A DNA stretch of 64,000 bases, taken from the NCBI GenBank assembly GCA_038240075.1, contig JBBSEC010000003.1, positions 21,549 to 85,548 of the forward strand. Direction: 5' to 3'. Both the position numbers and the translations under genes were made by a program. The stretch is from DATBAK01 sp038240075. Lineage in GTDB: Bacteria > Actinomycetota > Acidimicrobiia > IMCC26256 > PALSA-610. Positions within the stretch are counted from its first letter, which is position 1, and each line of letters opens with the position of its first letter. A model generated the notes under the pieces. The model was not told the origin of the DNA. It saw nothing but the letters and a program-made list of their open reading frames with translations, and did no database searches. Of this stretch, positions 24,907 to 33,440 are shown one piece after another.

Positions 24907-25887
24907 ATGGAATATCGACGGTTGGGTCGTGCGGGTCTGAAGGTCAGCGTGCTGTCGTTCGGATCGTGGGTGTCGTTCAACGGGCAGATGGGTGTCGCCG
25001 AAGCGCGCGCGTGCATGGAGACCGCGTACGACGCCGGCGTCAACTTCTTCGACAACGCGGAGGCGTACGCGGGCGGTGAGTCCGAGCGCGTCATGGGCGC
25101 GGCGATCAAAGCAATGGGGTGGCCGCGCCACACCTACGCGATCTCGACGAAGCTGTTCTGGGGCCTGCACGAGCTGCCCAACATGCAGAACACGCTCAAC
25201 CGCAAGTACCTCATGCAGGCGATCGACGGCTCACTCGAACGTCTCGGTCTCGACTTCGTCGACCTTCTCTTCTGCCACCGCGCCGATGCCGACACGCCGA
25301 TCGAGGAGACGGTGTGGGCGATGTCCGACATCGTGTCGAGCGGCAAGGCGCTCTATTGGGGAACGTCGGAGTGGGGCGGCGACGAGATCCGCGCCGCGTA
25401 CGACATTGCCGACCGTCACAACCTGCACAAGCCGGTGATGGAGCAGCCCGAGTACCACCTCACGCATCGGCGGCGGGTCGAGCAGGAGTACGCGCGCCTC
25501 TACGACGACATCGGTCTCGGCCTCACCACGTGGAGCCCTCTCGCGTCGGGCCTCTGGTCGGGCAAGTACGTCGACGGCATCCCCGAAGGGAGCCGGGGCG
25601 CGCTGCCGGGCTACGACTGGCTGCAGCATCAGGTGAAGGACGAGCGCTCCAACAACGCGGTGCGCGGGCTCAAGAAGGTCGCCGACGATCTCGGCTGCTC
25701 GCTCCCGCAGCTCGCCATCGCCTGGTGCGCGCACAACCCGAACGTCTCCACCGTGATCACGGGTGCCAGTCGCGTCGAACAGGTTCGAGAGAACCTCGGT
25801 GCGCTCGATGTGCTGGCGCAGATCGACGATGGTGTGCTGCACCAGATCGACACGATCCTGATGGAGAACCGGGTCCGGTTCAGCTGA
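24907..25887 (+). CDS. Aldo/keto reductase (Kv-beta-like)
   Basis: A 326-aa TIM-barrel NADPH reductase closest to the potassium-channel beta-subunit/YghZ group. The catalytic tetrad is visible: Asp49 and Tyr54 in FFDNAEAYAGG, Lys82 in ISTKLFWG, His124 in LLFCHRAD. The NADPH region is TVITGASRVEQVRENLGAL. ATG at 24907 is chosen over 24898: TAGGAT lies 7 nt before it, a leaderless pattern, and MEYRRLGRAGLKV is the standard N-terminus. An 11-bp palindrome ATGGTCACCAT (24884-24894) overlaps the promoter and may be an operator. Confidence 0.9.
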   Translation: MEYRRLGRAGLKVSVLSFGSWVSFNGQMGVAEARACMETAYDAGVNFFDNAEAYAGGESERVMGAAIKAMGWPRHTYAISTKLFWGLHELPNMQNTLNRKYLMQAIDGSLERLGLDFVDLLFCHRADADTPIEETVWAMSDIVSSGKALYWGTSEWGGDEIRAAYDIADRHNLHKPVMEQPEYHLTHRRRVEQEYARLYDDIGLGLTTWSPLASGLWSGKYVDGIPEGSRGALPGYDWLQHQVKDERSNNAVRGLKKVADDLGCSLPQLAIAWCAHNPNVSTVITGASRVEQVRENLGALDVLAQIDDGVLHQIDTILMENRVRFS

Positions 25888-25904
25888 CGCGTGGAGCTCG
25901 CACC

Positions 25905-26372
25905 ATGGATCGCGTTCCGTCGACCATCGTCATCCTGCCGTACCTCCGGCTGCAGGAAGCCATCTATCGAGGGACGCGCGGGTTCGTCGGCCGACGCTTT
26001 GCCGGCCCGCCGACCCTGTTGCTGACGACGACGGGACGCAAGACCGGGCGCACGCGCACGAACGCGCTCATCTACTCCCGCGACGGCTCAGCCTGGGTGG
26101 TGGTCGCATCGAACGGCGGGAGCGATCGCGGCCCGGGATGGCTCGCGAACCTGCGTGCCGAGCCCCACGTCGGCGTGCAGGATGGGCGCCGCAAGTACCG
26201 CGCGGTCGCGCGCGTCGCCGACGGTTCTGAGCGGGAACGCCTCTGGCCGCTGGTGAACCGGAACAACCGCGGTTTGGCCCCGCTTCTGCATCGCGGAGTT
26301 CTTGGCCGCTACGACGTGTACCAACGGCGCACGGAGCGAGAGATCGCCGTTGTCGTTCTCGAACCGTCGTAG
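25905..26372 (+). CDS. Deazaflavin (F420)-dependent nitroreductase-type oxidoreductase (DDN family)
   Basis: A 155-aa split-barrel protein of the DDN/FDOR family, found mainly in F420-producing actinobacteria. LLTTTGRKTGRTRTNALIYS is the cofactor-binding signature, followed by WVVVASNGGSDRGPGWLANL and a characteristic PLVNRNNRGLAP. Members reduce quinones or nitro compounds with F420H2. It follows the aldo/keto reductase by 17 bp with GGAG near its ATG, so the two may be co-expressed. Confidence 0.88.
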   Translation: MDRVPSTIVILPYLRLQEAIYRGTRGFVGRRFAGPPTLLLTTTGRKTGRTRTNALIYSRDGSAWVVVASNGGSDRGPGWLANLRAEPHVGVQDGRRKYRAVARVADGSERERLWPLVNRNNRGLAPLLHRGVLGRYDVYQRRTEREIAVVVLEPS

Positions 26373-26714
26373 ATGAGTGGCGGCGGTACGGGCCGGGATG
26401 GGTCCGGTGCCGTCACGATCCGTCCGTGCGTCGCGCGCATCCTCGAGGACATCGCGGATCGATCAGCCACGGTCGGCTACTACGTCTCTTCCGCCGCGCG
26501 CGGTCGCGGAGTCGCGACGGCCGCGCTCGCCGCTCTGGTGCCGGTTGCCCTGCACGACGTGGGGCTCGTACGCGTCGTCGCCGATATCGACCCCGGCAAC
26601 GTCGCATCGCGTCGGGTTGTTGAGCGAAGCGGCTTCCGCGCGGCGGGCCGCGTCGTCATCGGCGACGTCACGTTCGATCGCTTTGTCGTCGGGTCAGAGC
26701 TGCCGGGGTCCTGA
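26373..26714 (+). pseudogene. GNAT acetyltransferase, N-terminally degenerate
   Basis: The 113-aa frame contains a clear RimJ/RimL-type GNAT C-terminus: VGYYVSSAARGRGVATAALA (acetyl-CoA loop), VVADIDPGNVASRRVVERSG and FRAAGRVVIGD. The first 35 residues are unlike a GNAT N-terminus, and the usual substrate-binding half (about 60 residues) is absent. The ATG immediately follows the stop of the previous gene. It is probably a decayed or deleted acetyltransferase; a minimal GNAT is the alternative. The 3' end overlaps the convergent gene by 21 bp. Confidence 0.55.
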
Positions 26715-27170
26715 CGACGCCGCGTGGCCCAACAGGTAGGGCAGGATCCGGCGATGGAGCAAGCCGGCAACCGACCAGATTGCTCGCCCGCCACGTCGTT
26801 CGAACGTGAGGTCGCTTGACGCGCTCACGATCGTGGGGGCGCTGCGAAACGTGAGCCGGGCGCGACCGACCGTTCCGGATTCGACTCCGATCACGACCGT
26901 CTCCGGGGTGCGCAGCAGGATCGGCCAGCCCGCGATGTGATCTGCGGAACCGATCGGTCCGAGCCGCAGGCGAAGGATGAAGCGCCACCCGAACATGACG
27001 AAGGACTGCAACGCGCGTGGACCGTGCTCCAGCGTTCCTCGCGCCCATTGCTCAGCCGTGCGCGCGTCGGTCGGCGTGAGCTCGAATGCATCCGCGTAGT
27101 CGGATTGGAACGGTTCGCCGCCGACGCCCTCGGGTGCCTTGGGCTCGACTGGGTGCGCTCGTACGGCCAC
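26694..27170 (-). CDS. DUF2867-like (START-type) protein
   Basis: A 158-aa protein from GTG at 27170. YADAFELTPTDARTAEQWAR, then FVMFGWRFILRLRLGPIGSA and WPILLRTPETVVIGVESGTV, resemble DUF2867 proteins, thought to be START/SRPBCC-like lipid or hydrophobic-ligand binders. The frame is open to 27365, but the added sequence is arginine- and proline-rich and not protein-like, so the shorter start is preferred. The C-terminus (LLHRRILPYLLGH) is basic. Function unknown. Confidence 0.62.
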   Translation of the reverse strand: MAVRAHPVEPKAPEGVGGEPFQSDYADAFELTPTDARTAEQWARGTLEHGPRALQSFVMFGWRFILRLRLGPIGSADHIAGWPILLRTPETVVIGVESGTVGRARLTFRSAPTIVSASSDLTFERRGGRAIWSVAGLLHRRILPYLLGHAASSGPRQL

Positions 27171-27446
27171 GTCGACGAGTGTGCCGCACCGACCCGCGAA
27201 ACGAGGAAACGCGGGCGCTCGATCGAGGTGCTTCACTGGTGACGTGGCCGGGCGGCGAAGAGTGTCGTTGAGGGAGAGCTGCTCGACGTCGTTTGACGTC
27301 GCGGCCAACACGGGCGGGTTCGAAGACGTGTGGCCTGGCGTCCTGTACGGCCTCGTCATGGGCATCTGGTGGCGGGTCCGCGGATTTCCCGACGACGGAA
27401 AGCCGACCGCGCCGACGACCGAATGAGCGCGCGCAAACTCCCGTGC
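27171..27446. other. Intergenic region without a clear gene
   Basis: The plus frame ending at 27426 has a short protein-like tail (VWPGVLYGLVMGIWWRVRGF then PDDGKPT) with one hydrophobic segment, but no credible start or continuation upstream. It may be a remnant of a small membrane protein. I see nothing else. Confidence 0.3.
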
Positions 27447-27851
27447 TCAACGAAGGGAGCCGATCGCGACGCGTGTTGTTGCATCGCGTGGGCAGGTCCA
27501 GAGCGCCTCGTTGTCGACGACGACCGGTTGAAGTGGGTGCGACGACGGGTGTAAGGGGCACTCCGGCCAGGTTGCAGGCAGGCGATGACTCCAGCGGGTC
27601 TCTATGACGATGTCTCGCAGCTGGTCCGCGGCCTGGACGAGTCGCTCCGCGTCCGTTCCGGTTTCGGGAACAGTGATCCCCGCACCGGAGCCGTCGTCGT
27701 CGAACACCATGCAGGCCAGGTCATCGTCGGTCCACCGCTGCCGCGCCTCGATGCGAACCAGCGCGAGCTCGACGCCGGCCGTCGTTCGCAGGTCCGCGAT
27801 CAGAGGGGTCATGCGCTCCCGCAGCGCGTTCGAAACCTTGACCTGGATCAC
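27447..27851 (-). CDS. Small conserved actinobacterial hypothetical protein
   Basis: A 134-aa protein that I do not recognise by name. The C-terminus CPLHPSSHPLQPVVVDNEAL followed by WTCPRDATT is a pattern (CPxHPxxHPL...WxCP) seen in small actinobacterial hypothetical proteins and could bind a metal. GTG at 27851 is preferred because TACCTT (27859-27864) lies 7 nt upstream and the remaining open frame to 27914 is low-quality. It is divergent from the second DUF222/HNH gene. Confidence 0.65.
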   Translation of the reverse strand: MIQVKVSNALRERMTPLIADLRTTAGVELALVRIEARQRWTDDDLACMVFDDDGSGAGITVPETGTDAERLVQAADQLRDIVIETRWSHRLPATWPECPLHPSSHPLQPVVVDNEALWTCPRDATTRVAIGSLR

Positions 27852-27949
27852 CGCGGCGAAGGTAGTCGACGACGCGCAACGGATCGCGCCGGAGCAGGAA
27901 ACCCCTGGGATCATTGGGGGATTCGGGGTTGAGTGTCACACCTCTTCGG

Positions 27950-27970
27950 TACTCTACGAACAGATGTTCG
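27950..27970 (+). promoter_or_regulatory. SOS (LexA) box overlapping the start codon of the second DUF222/HNH gene
   Basis: CGAACAGATGTTCG (27957-27970) fits CGAAC-N4-GTTCG exactly. The ATG of the gene (27964-27966) lies inside the box. TACTCT (27950-27955), a possible -10, is 8 nt before the ATG, so the transcript would be leaderless and LexA would cover the transcription start. Confidence 0.7.
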
Positions 27971-29157
27971 ACACGCTCACCGCCACCCGAACCGACATCG
28001 AGAAGGTCGCACGCGAGTTCGAGCCGCGCCTGCTCGCCGGCGAAGACGCCGTGCGTCTCGTTCGCGAGCTGGGCGCGATCCGGTGTCTCGTGGACGGCAT
28101 ACTCGGGAAGGCCGCGCATCGCGTCGAGGACACTTCGGCGCACCGGCGCAACGGTGAGAACGATCGTGACGCCGCGCATCTCGTCGGCCGCGCGCTCGGC
28201 ACGGATTCGAGCGAAGCGCGTCGCGCGATCCGCACGGCGAAGAAAGTCGAGAAGCTGCCCGACACCGACGCCGCCGTTCGAGCAGGACTCTTGTCGGCAC
28301 GGCAAGCGGAGTTGATCGCCGACGCCGCGACCGCGAACCCCGCCGCGGAGCAAAAGCTGCTCGCGGCCGCGGAAGAGGGCATGGTGGCGCTGAAGGAGGC
28401 GTGCATCAACGCCCACGCCGAGGCCGAGGATCCCACCAAGCGTTCAGAGCGTCAGCGCCGCGCCCGCGGGGTGCGGACGTGGACCGCGAACGACGGCATG
28501 TTCGAAGGTCACTTCCGGCTCGCCCCCGAGATCGGCGGCCAGGTGAAGGCCGTGCTCGACGCGGAGGTGCAGCGGATCTTCCGTGCGCATCGGACATCCG
28601 GTGAACGCGAGCCGCACGAGGCGTACGCCGCCGACGCGCTCGCACGGCTGCTCCTCGAAGGCAACCGAGACACGATCGACCCGGCGGCGAACCGAGCGGC
28701 GACGACCGTCCACGTCGTGATCGACCACACCGCACTCGTGCGCGGCAACACGATTCCCGGTGAAACCTGTGAGATCACCGGCGTCGGGCCGGTCAACGTC
28801 GAATGGGTGCGCGAGATGCTCGGCGACGCGTTCGTGACCGCCGTCATCAAGAAGGGCCGCGACATCACCACCGTTGCGCACTTCGGTCGCCACATCCCCG
28901 TCCATCTGCGGACCGCGATGATCGTCGGCGGACGCGAATGCGTCGTCGGCTGCAACGCACGCGGCTACCTCGAAATCGACCACAGCGACGTCGACTTCGC
29001 CAAAGGCGGCCCCGCCGCCTGGTGGAACGTCGGCTACGGCTGCTCACCCCACCATCGACTCAAGACCCAAGGCTGGAAACTCGGCCCCCGCAACCCCAAA
29101 ACCGGAAAACGAACCCTTACCGCTCCGTCCGCATCGACCACGGTGTCCCGTCGATGA
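27964..29157 (+). CDS. DUF222 / 13E12-repeat family HNH endonuclease (second copy)
   Basis: A 397-aa paralogue of the 11006-12178 gene. The N-terminal helical DUF222 part includes AIRCLVDGILGKAAHRVEDTSA and AGLLSARQAELIADAATANP. The C-terminal HNH region reads CVVGCNARGYLEIDHSDVDF, then WWNVGYGCSPHHRLKTQGWK. The family occurs in many copies in actinobacteria, often induced by DNA damage; its substrate is unknown. The ATG at 27964 is part of an SOS box. The two copies differ clearly in sequence, so they are old paralogues and not a recent duplication. Confidence 0.87.
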   Translation: MFDTLTATRTDIEKVAREFEPRLLAGEDAVRLVRELGAIRCLVDGILGKAAHRVEDTSAHRRNGENDRDAAHLVGRALGTDSSEARRAIRTAKKVEKLPDTDAAVRAGLLSARQAELIADAATANPAAEQKLLAAAEEGMVALKEACINAHAEAEDPTKRSERQRRARGVRTWTANDGMFEGHFRLAPEIGGQVKAVLDAEVQRIFRAHRTSGEREPHEAYAADALARLLLEGNRDTIDPAANRAATTVHVVIDHTALVRGNTIPGETCEITGVGPVNVEWVREMLGDAFVTAVIKKGRDITTVAHFGRHIPVHLRTAMIVGGRECVVGCNARGYLEIDHSDVDFAKGGPAAWWNVGYGCSPHHRLKTQGWKLGPRNPKTGKRTLTAPSASTTVSRR

Positions 29158-29162
29158 CTCGT

Positions 29163-30281
29163 TCAGGGAGCGATATCGAGGTTGTAGAGGCGCGCGCAGT
29201 TGCGCCAGACGATGTCGTTGCGCACGGCGTCGGAGAGGTGTGCGGTCTGCTCCGCGAGCACGCGCTGCGAGTTCGGGAACGTCGAGTCCGCGTGCGGGTG
29301 GTCGCTGGCCCAGAGGAGTCGTTCGTGGTTCACGAGATGGGTGGTCTGGAACGCGACCCAGTCGTCCTGGAACGTCAGCGAGACATTGGCGCGGAAGTAG
29401 TCGCTCGGGAGACGGGAGAGCGTGGCGTGGCCAAGCCAGTTGCGGTGGTGGGTCATCGCGTGATCGGCGCGGTACATCCAGTGCGGAGCCCATCCCGCGT
29501 CGGCCTCGACGCACACGACATTCAGCTCCGGCACCCGTTCGAACACGCCGCCGAAGATCATGGTGCCGATGATGTCCTGGCACCCGCGGATGATGCCGAG
29601 GAAGCTGTTCATCTTCGGACCGCGGTACTGCGGCGCCATCAGACCGTCGTTGCCGCTGGTGAGGATGTGGAACGACAACGGCAAGCCGAGCTCCGCGGCG
29701 GCTCGCCAGAACGGGTCCCAGCGCGGATCGTCGTAGTCGCCGTCGGCGTGGCACGCGGCGATGCCGGGGACCATGACACCCCGCAACCCGAGCGCCTTGA
29801 TCTGTTGCAGGTCTTCGATGCCTTCCTCGACACTGCGCAGCGCGGTCTGGCCGATGCCGATCAGTCGCTGCGGGTCGGTGGCCTGGAACTCGGCCATCCA
29901 GAGGTTGTAGGCGTCGAAGCAGGCCTTCTTGTAGTCGGCGTCGGCGAGGTTGCACAGCAGCATACCGACCGACGGGTACAGCACCTCGGCGGCGACGCCG
30001 TCGCGATCCTGCTCGGTGAGCCGCGCCTTCGGGTCGAAACCGCCCGGATGCAGCTCGTCCCATCCGACGTACTGGAACGGACCGACCTTGTCGACGGGCC
30101 GACCCGCGGCCGCGACCATGCCGTAGGGAACGAGCGTCGCGCCGTTGTCGATCAGCATCACCGCACCCATCGTCTCGTGCGTGACCGCCTTCGGCGCTCG
30201 GTCGCGAAAGCGCGGGTCGATGCGCGGCTCGTAGCAGTCGCCGGGCTCGGTGACGTGGGAATCGGCTGAGATCGAGAACAC
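29163..30281 (-). CDS. Amidohydrolase family 2 protein
   Basis: A 372-aa amidohydrolase-2 protein. ISADSHVTEPGDCYEPRID gives the first metal ligands (D-x-H), LPLSFHILTSGND the next His, and LLWASDHPHADSTFPNS the C-terminal Asp. Members with this pattern decarboxylate or hydrolyse aromatic and cyclic acids. GTG at 30281 is chosen because TAGGAGG lies 6 nt upstream, overlapping the stop of the sulfatase gene; the open frame to 30341 is ignored. It closes the minus-strand run oxidoreductase-nucleotidyltransferase-sulfatase-amidohydrolase. Confidence 0.88.
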   Translation of the reverse strand: MFSISADSHVTEPGDCYEPRIDPRFRDRAPKAVTHETMGAVMLIDNGATLVPYGMVAAAGRPVDKVGPFQYVGWDELHPGGFDPKARLTEQDRDGVAAEVLYPSVGMLLCNLADADYKKACFDAYNLWMAEFQATDPQRLIGIGQTALRSVEEGIEDLQQIKALGLRGVMVPGIAACHADGDYDDPRWDPFWRAAAELGLPLSFHILTSGNDGLMAPQYRGPKMNSFLGIIRGCQDIIGTMIFGGVFERVPELNVVCVEADAGWAPHWMYRADHAMTHHRNWLGHATLSRLPSDYFRANVSLTFQDDWVAFQTTHLVNHERLLWASDHPHADSTFPNSQRVLAEQTAHLSDAVRNDIVWRNCARLYNLDIAP

Positions 30282-30291
30282 CGTGTTCCTC

Positions 30292-31824
30292 CTAGCTGAG
30301 TCCGAGCCGGGCGAGTTGTTCGGCCGGCGCTTCGACCGCACGCAGCGCGGCCTCGAGGAGCTCGGTCATCTCCGCGGCCGCGTTGCCGCCGGCCTGGTTG
30401 CGGACCGCGCCGGCGGCGTCGGCTTCGGCGCGGTCGTAGAGCAGATCGCCGCTGAATGCGCCGAGCGCCCAGAACGGCAGCGCGTCGCTCGGGTCGAACG
30501 GCTGCCGCATCACGGGGACGTCGCTTCCGGGCGCCGTGGTGAGCACGGCCCGCCGATCCGGGCGGGGAAGCCGAATATCCGGGAACGCGCGCACGGGCAT
30601 CGTCGACCACCGGTTCGAGTACATCGACAGCGGACGGTTGGTCGCGACGGGTGCCTTCGCGAAGGTGCGGGTGGCGTCGGCCACGTGCACCTCGCGTCCC
30701 CAGACGCCGCTCAATGCCCATTCGCGCACGCTGGTCGCGGTTCCTTCGAGCAACGGCACGAGCGAGTACCCGTGCGTGCGGTGCCCCGCGATGACACCGA
30801 ACGCGTCGCACAACGTCGCATGGAGGTCGACGGTCGTCGTGAGCGCAGCGCACGTGCGGGGTGCGGCGCCCGGCCACGAGACGAGCAACGGGATGTGCCC
30901 GAGCTCGGGATACACGGGCACCTGCGGCTTGCCCCACATGCCGCGCTCGCCGAGGTAGTGCCCGTGGTCGGTGCAGACGACGAACGCGGTCGTGTCCCAC
31001 GCGTCGCGACGATCGACGACGTCGATGATCCGGCCGAGCCAGTGGTCGATCATCGAGAGCTTGGCGCCGTACTGCGACCGCAGGTGACGCCCGTCGCGCG
31101 CGCTCAGCCCGGATTCCTCGTGGTTGCGCGCGTACGGGGGCCAGATGATCCGCGCGCCTTCCCAGTCGCCGTCGTAGCGACTGGCCCACGGTTCCGGCGT
31201 GTCGAACGGCTCGTGCGGATCGAACTCGTCGACGATCAGGAGCGCGCGCTCGGCCGGCCCGCGTTCCGCGCCGAGCTCCTGGTCGAGCCAGCGCGCGGCC
31301 GCGGTCATCGTCTTCGGACCGGGGAAGTCGGCTTCGTCGCGGAAGGTCGTGCGACTCACGTCGTATCCGCGCGGGAACGGTGCGGCACGCGCCGGAAGCG
31401 CCGGCGCGCCGATCCACGACGGGTCGGGTCGCGTGCGCCACGGATCGTCTTCGTGACCGCGCACGTAGTCCCAGGCCGTGAAGTCGTTGTGATAGTTCTC
31501 GCCGCCGCACTCGAACAGGTGCGGGTGATCGCTCACCAGCATCGTGGAGATCCCCGCGTCGCGGCGCAGCAGATGGGTGACCGCGTCCTCCCAGATCTCG
31601 ATCGAGCCCCACGGCCGCCACGGGAAGTCGAGCGCGCCGACGAGCAGGTCGTGCCGCGCGGGCATGCAGGGGAGCGAGCCCGTGTGGTGGTTCGTGAAGC
31701 GCACCGAGCGGCTCGCCAACCGGTCGAGGCTCGGGGTGTCGAACTCGGTGCCGCCGTAGCAGCCGAGCAGGTGCCGGTTCAGGCTGTCGAGCAACACGAC
31801 GACGACGTCGCGCGGTGCGGTCAT
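30292..31824 (-). CDS. Sulfatase (formylglycine type)
   Basis: A 510-aa alkaline-phosphatase-superfamily sulfatase. VVVVLLDSLNRHLLG gives the first metal Asp; SLPCMPARHDLL contains the C-x-P-x-R motif in which Cys53 would be converted to formylglycine; TAFVVCTDHGHYLGERGMWG supplies the later metal and substrate residues; GHIPLLVSWPG is typical. No signal peptide is seen, so it may act in the cytoplasm. Its start overlaps the end of the nucleotidyltransferase gene by 4 nt (ATGA). A formylglycine-generating enzyme is required but is not in the window. Confidence 0.9.
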   Translation of the reverse strand: MTAPRDVVVVLLDSLNRHLLGCYGGTEFDTPSLDRLASRSVRFTNHHTGSLPCMPARHDLLVGALDFPWRPWGSIEIWEDAVTHLLRRDAGISTMLVSDHPHLFECGGENYHNDFTAWDYVRGHEDDPWRTRPDPSWIGAPALPARAAPFPRGYDVSRTTFRDEADFPGPKTMTAAARWLDQELGAERGPAERALLIVDEFDPHEPFDTPEPWASRYDGDWEGARIIWPPYARNHEESGLSARDGRHLRSQYGAKLSMIDHWLGRIIDVVDRRDAWDTTAFVVCTDHGHYLGERGMWGKPQVPVYPELGHIPLLVSWPGAAPRTCAALTTTVDLHATLCDAFGVIAGHRTHGYSLVPLLEGTATSVREWALSGVWGREVHVADATRTFAKAPVATNRPLSMYSNRWSTMPVRAFPDIRLPRPDRRAVLTTAPGSDVPVMRQPFDPSDALPFWALGAFSGDLLYDRAEADAAGAVRNQAGGNAAAEMTELLEAALRAVEAPAEQLARLGLS

Positions 31825-32432
31825 GGCTCGTCGAGCACGACGACGCCGGGCCAGCGTCGGTGCGGCTGCTTGCGTTCGATGCGCGCCCGGCAGTCGGCGT
31901 CGGTCGCGCGGTTGTACTCGCGGTTGCGATTGCGGCGCCAGACCCCGTCGAGCAGGTCGTGGAGACCGTACGGAGCCGCGATCTCGAGTGTGAGGTCGTC
32001 GTCCGCGCCGCGGTCGGCGTCGGGATCGAGCCGCACCGCGATCGCGGTCGCAATCTCGGGCCAGGTGGAGACGCCGTCGGTCGTCGACGTCAGCGGGTGC
32101 GCGGCGGCGCCGAAGCGGGCCTCGTACCAGAGGTGCACGCGGGCCTGGTTCTTCACGTCCCATTCGACCGACGGTTCCTGCTCGTGGAGCCCGTGCTCGA
32201 TGGCGTGCTCGTGCTCGGCACTGAGGTCGCCGGGATCGAAGAACACGACGTCGATGTCTTCGACGCGCGCGGGATCGAAGCCGTCGCCGAAACGCGTGTC
32301 CCACACGAGGTCGCGCACCGCGCCCGCTCCGATCCAGCAGTCGGGGAGGCCGAGCGCGTCGACGACGCGCAACATGTGCCGCAGCCAGTCCGAGCCGAGC
32401 ACCAGCTCGGTCAGCTCCTCCGCGCGTTTCAT
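31821..32432 (-). CDS. Nucleotidyltransferase family protein (COG3575-like)
   Basis: A 203-aa protein of the nucleotidyltransferase superfamily. MLRVVDALGLPDCWIGAGAV followed by RDLVWDTRFG is the GG-like core, and DIDVVFFDPGD supplies the D-x-D metal pair. WDVKNQARVHLWYEARFG and LTLEIAAPYGLHDLLDGVW complete the pattern of the family annotated as nucleotidyltransferase (COG3575). The transferred nucleotide and acceptor are unknown. It overlaps the sulfatase start by 4 nt and follows the zinc-type oxidoreductase by 16 bp. Confidence 0.83.
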   Translation of the reverse strand: MKRAEELTELVLGSDWLRHMLRVVDALGLPDCWIGAGAVRDLVWDTRFGDGFDPARVEDIDVVFFDPGDLSAEHEHAIEHGLHEQEPSVEWDVKNQARVHLWYEARFGAAAHPLTSTTDGVSTWPEIATAIAVRLDPDADRGADDDLTLEIAAPYGLHDLLDGVWRRNRNREYNRATDADCRARIERKQPHRRWPGVVVLDEP

Positions 32433-32448
32433 CGGCTCGAGCCCGAGG

Positions 32449-33411
32449 TCAGGGGATGAGCACCACGCGGCCGACGGCCTGGCGGCTCTCGAGGTACGCG
32501 TGCGCGGCGGCGGCCTCCGCGAGGGGATAGGTCCGGTCGACGAGCACCTTGAGCCGGCCGTCGGCGACGTCGTCGATGAGCCGGCGGATCATCTCCTGGG
32601 CGCGGTCGGTGACGATCTCGGCGCCGAGGAAGACGCCGGTGATCGACTGGTTGTTCATGCCCAGCACACCGATGTCGAACGGCTGAGCATCGCGACCGGC
32701 GCTGCCGACCGTGATTGCGCGTCCGCGGTACGCGAGGCACGCGACACTGCCGCCGAGGATCTTTCCGCCGACCGAGTCGACGACGAGGTCGACACCACGG
32801 CCGCCCGTGAGCTCGCGCACCTCGTCGACCCAGCCGTCGTTGGAGTAGTCGATGCCGTGATCGAGGCCGAACGGCACGAGCCGCTCGAGCCGGTCCGCGC
32901 TCGACGCGGTCGCGAAGACGGTCGCGCCCGCGCGCTTGGCGAGCTGGATGGCGGCGATGCCGACGCCCCCGGCTCCGGCCTGGATGAGCACGGTCTCGCC
33001 CGCCTTCAGGCGCCCGAACTCGAACAGGCAATCATCTGCGGTGCCGAACGCGACCGGGACGCACGCGACCGGGACGAGGTCGGCGCCGTCGGGAACCGGC
33101 CACGTGAGGATCTCGGGAACGGCCATCAGCTCCGCGTGCGAGCCCGACAGGTTGGTGCACACGACCTTCTGCCCGACCGTGCGGTTGGTGACGCCTTCGC
33201 CGACCTCGCGGATCGTGCCGGCGCACTGATAGCCGACGATGTGCGGCGTCGAGGTCATCTCGCCGCCGGCGCGGTTCAGCGTGTCGCCGCCCTCGATGCT
33301 GATGGCCTCGATCGAGACGATGACCCCGCCGGGATACACCACCGGGTCGGGGACGTCTTCGTACCGGAAGACATCGGGCGGACCGGTCTTGTAGTACACG
33401 GCGGCTTTCAT
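32449..33411 (-). CDS. Zinc-binding dehydrogenase/quinone oxidoreductase
   Basis: A 320-aa medium-chain dehydrogenase of the quinone-oxidoreductase group. The N-terminal barrel starts MKAAVYYKTGPPDVFRYEDV; the NADPH fold carries VLIQAGAGGVGIAAIQLAKR and VVDSVGGKILGG. The zinc ligands of alcohol dehydrogenases are not evident, so reduction of quinones or enones is more likely than alcohol oxidation. TAAGGT lies 6 nt before the ATG. It begins a minus-strand run with the nucleotidyltransferase, sulfatase and amidohydrolase. Confidence 0.88.
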   Translation of the reverse strand: MKAAVYYKTGPPDVFRYEDVPDPVVYPGGVIVSIEAISIEGGDTLNRAGGEMTSTPHIVGYQCAGTIREVGEGVTNRTVGQKVVCTNLSGSHAELMAVPEILTWPVPDGADLVPVACVPVAFGTADDCLFEFGRLKAGETVLIQAGAGGVGIAAIQLAKRAGATVFATASSADRLERLVPFGLDHGIDYSNDGWVDEVRELTGGRGVDLVVDSVGGKILGGSVACLAYRGRAITVGSAGRDAQPFDIGVLGMNNQSITGVFLGAEIVTDRAQEMIRRLIDDVADGRLKVLVDRTYPLAEAAAAHAYLESRQAVGRVVLIP

Positions 33412-33440
33412 GCATGCACCTTATGGCGACTCGAAGACCG

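Noticed and set aside
25783..25796. CGAACAGGTTCG inside the aldo/keto reductase as an SOS box
   Set aside because: The spacer between GAAC and GTTC is 2 bp instead of 4, and it lies inside a coding region.
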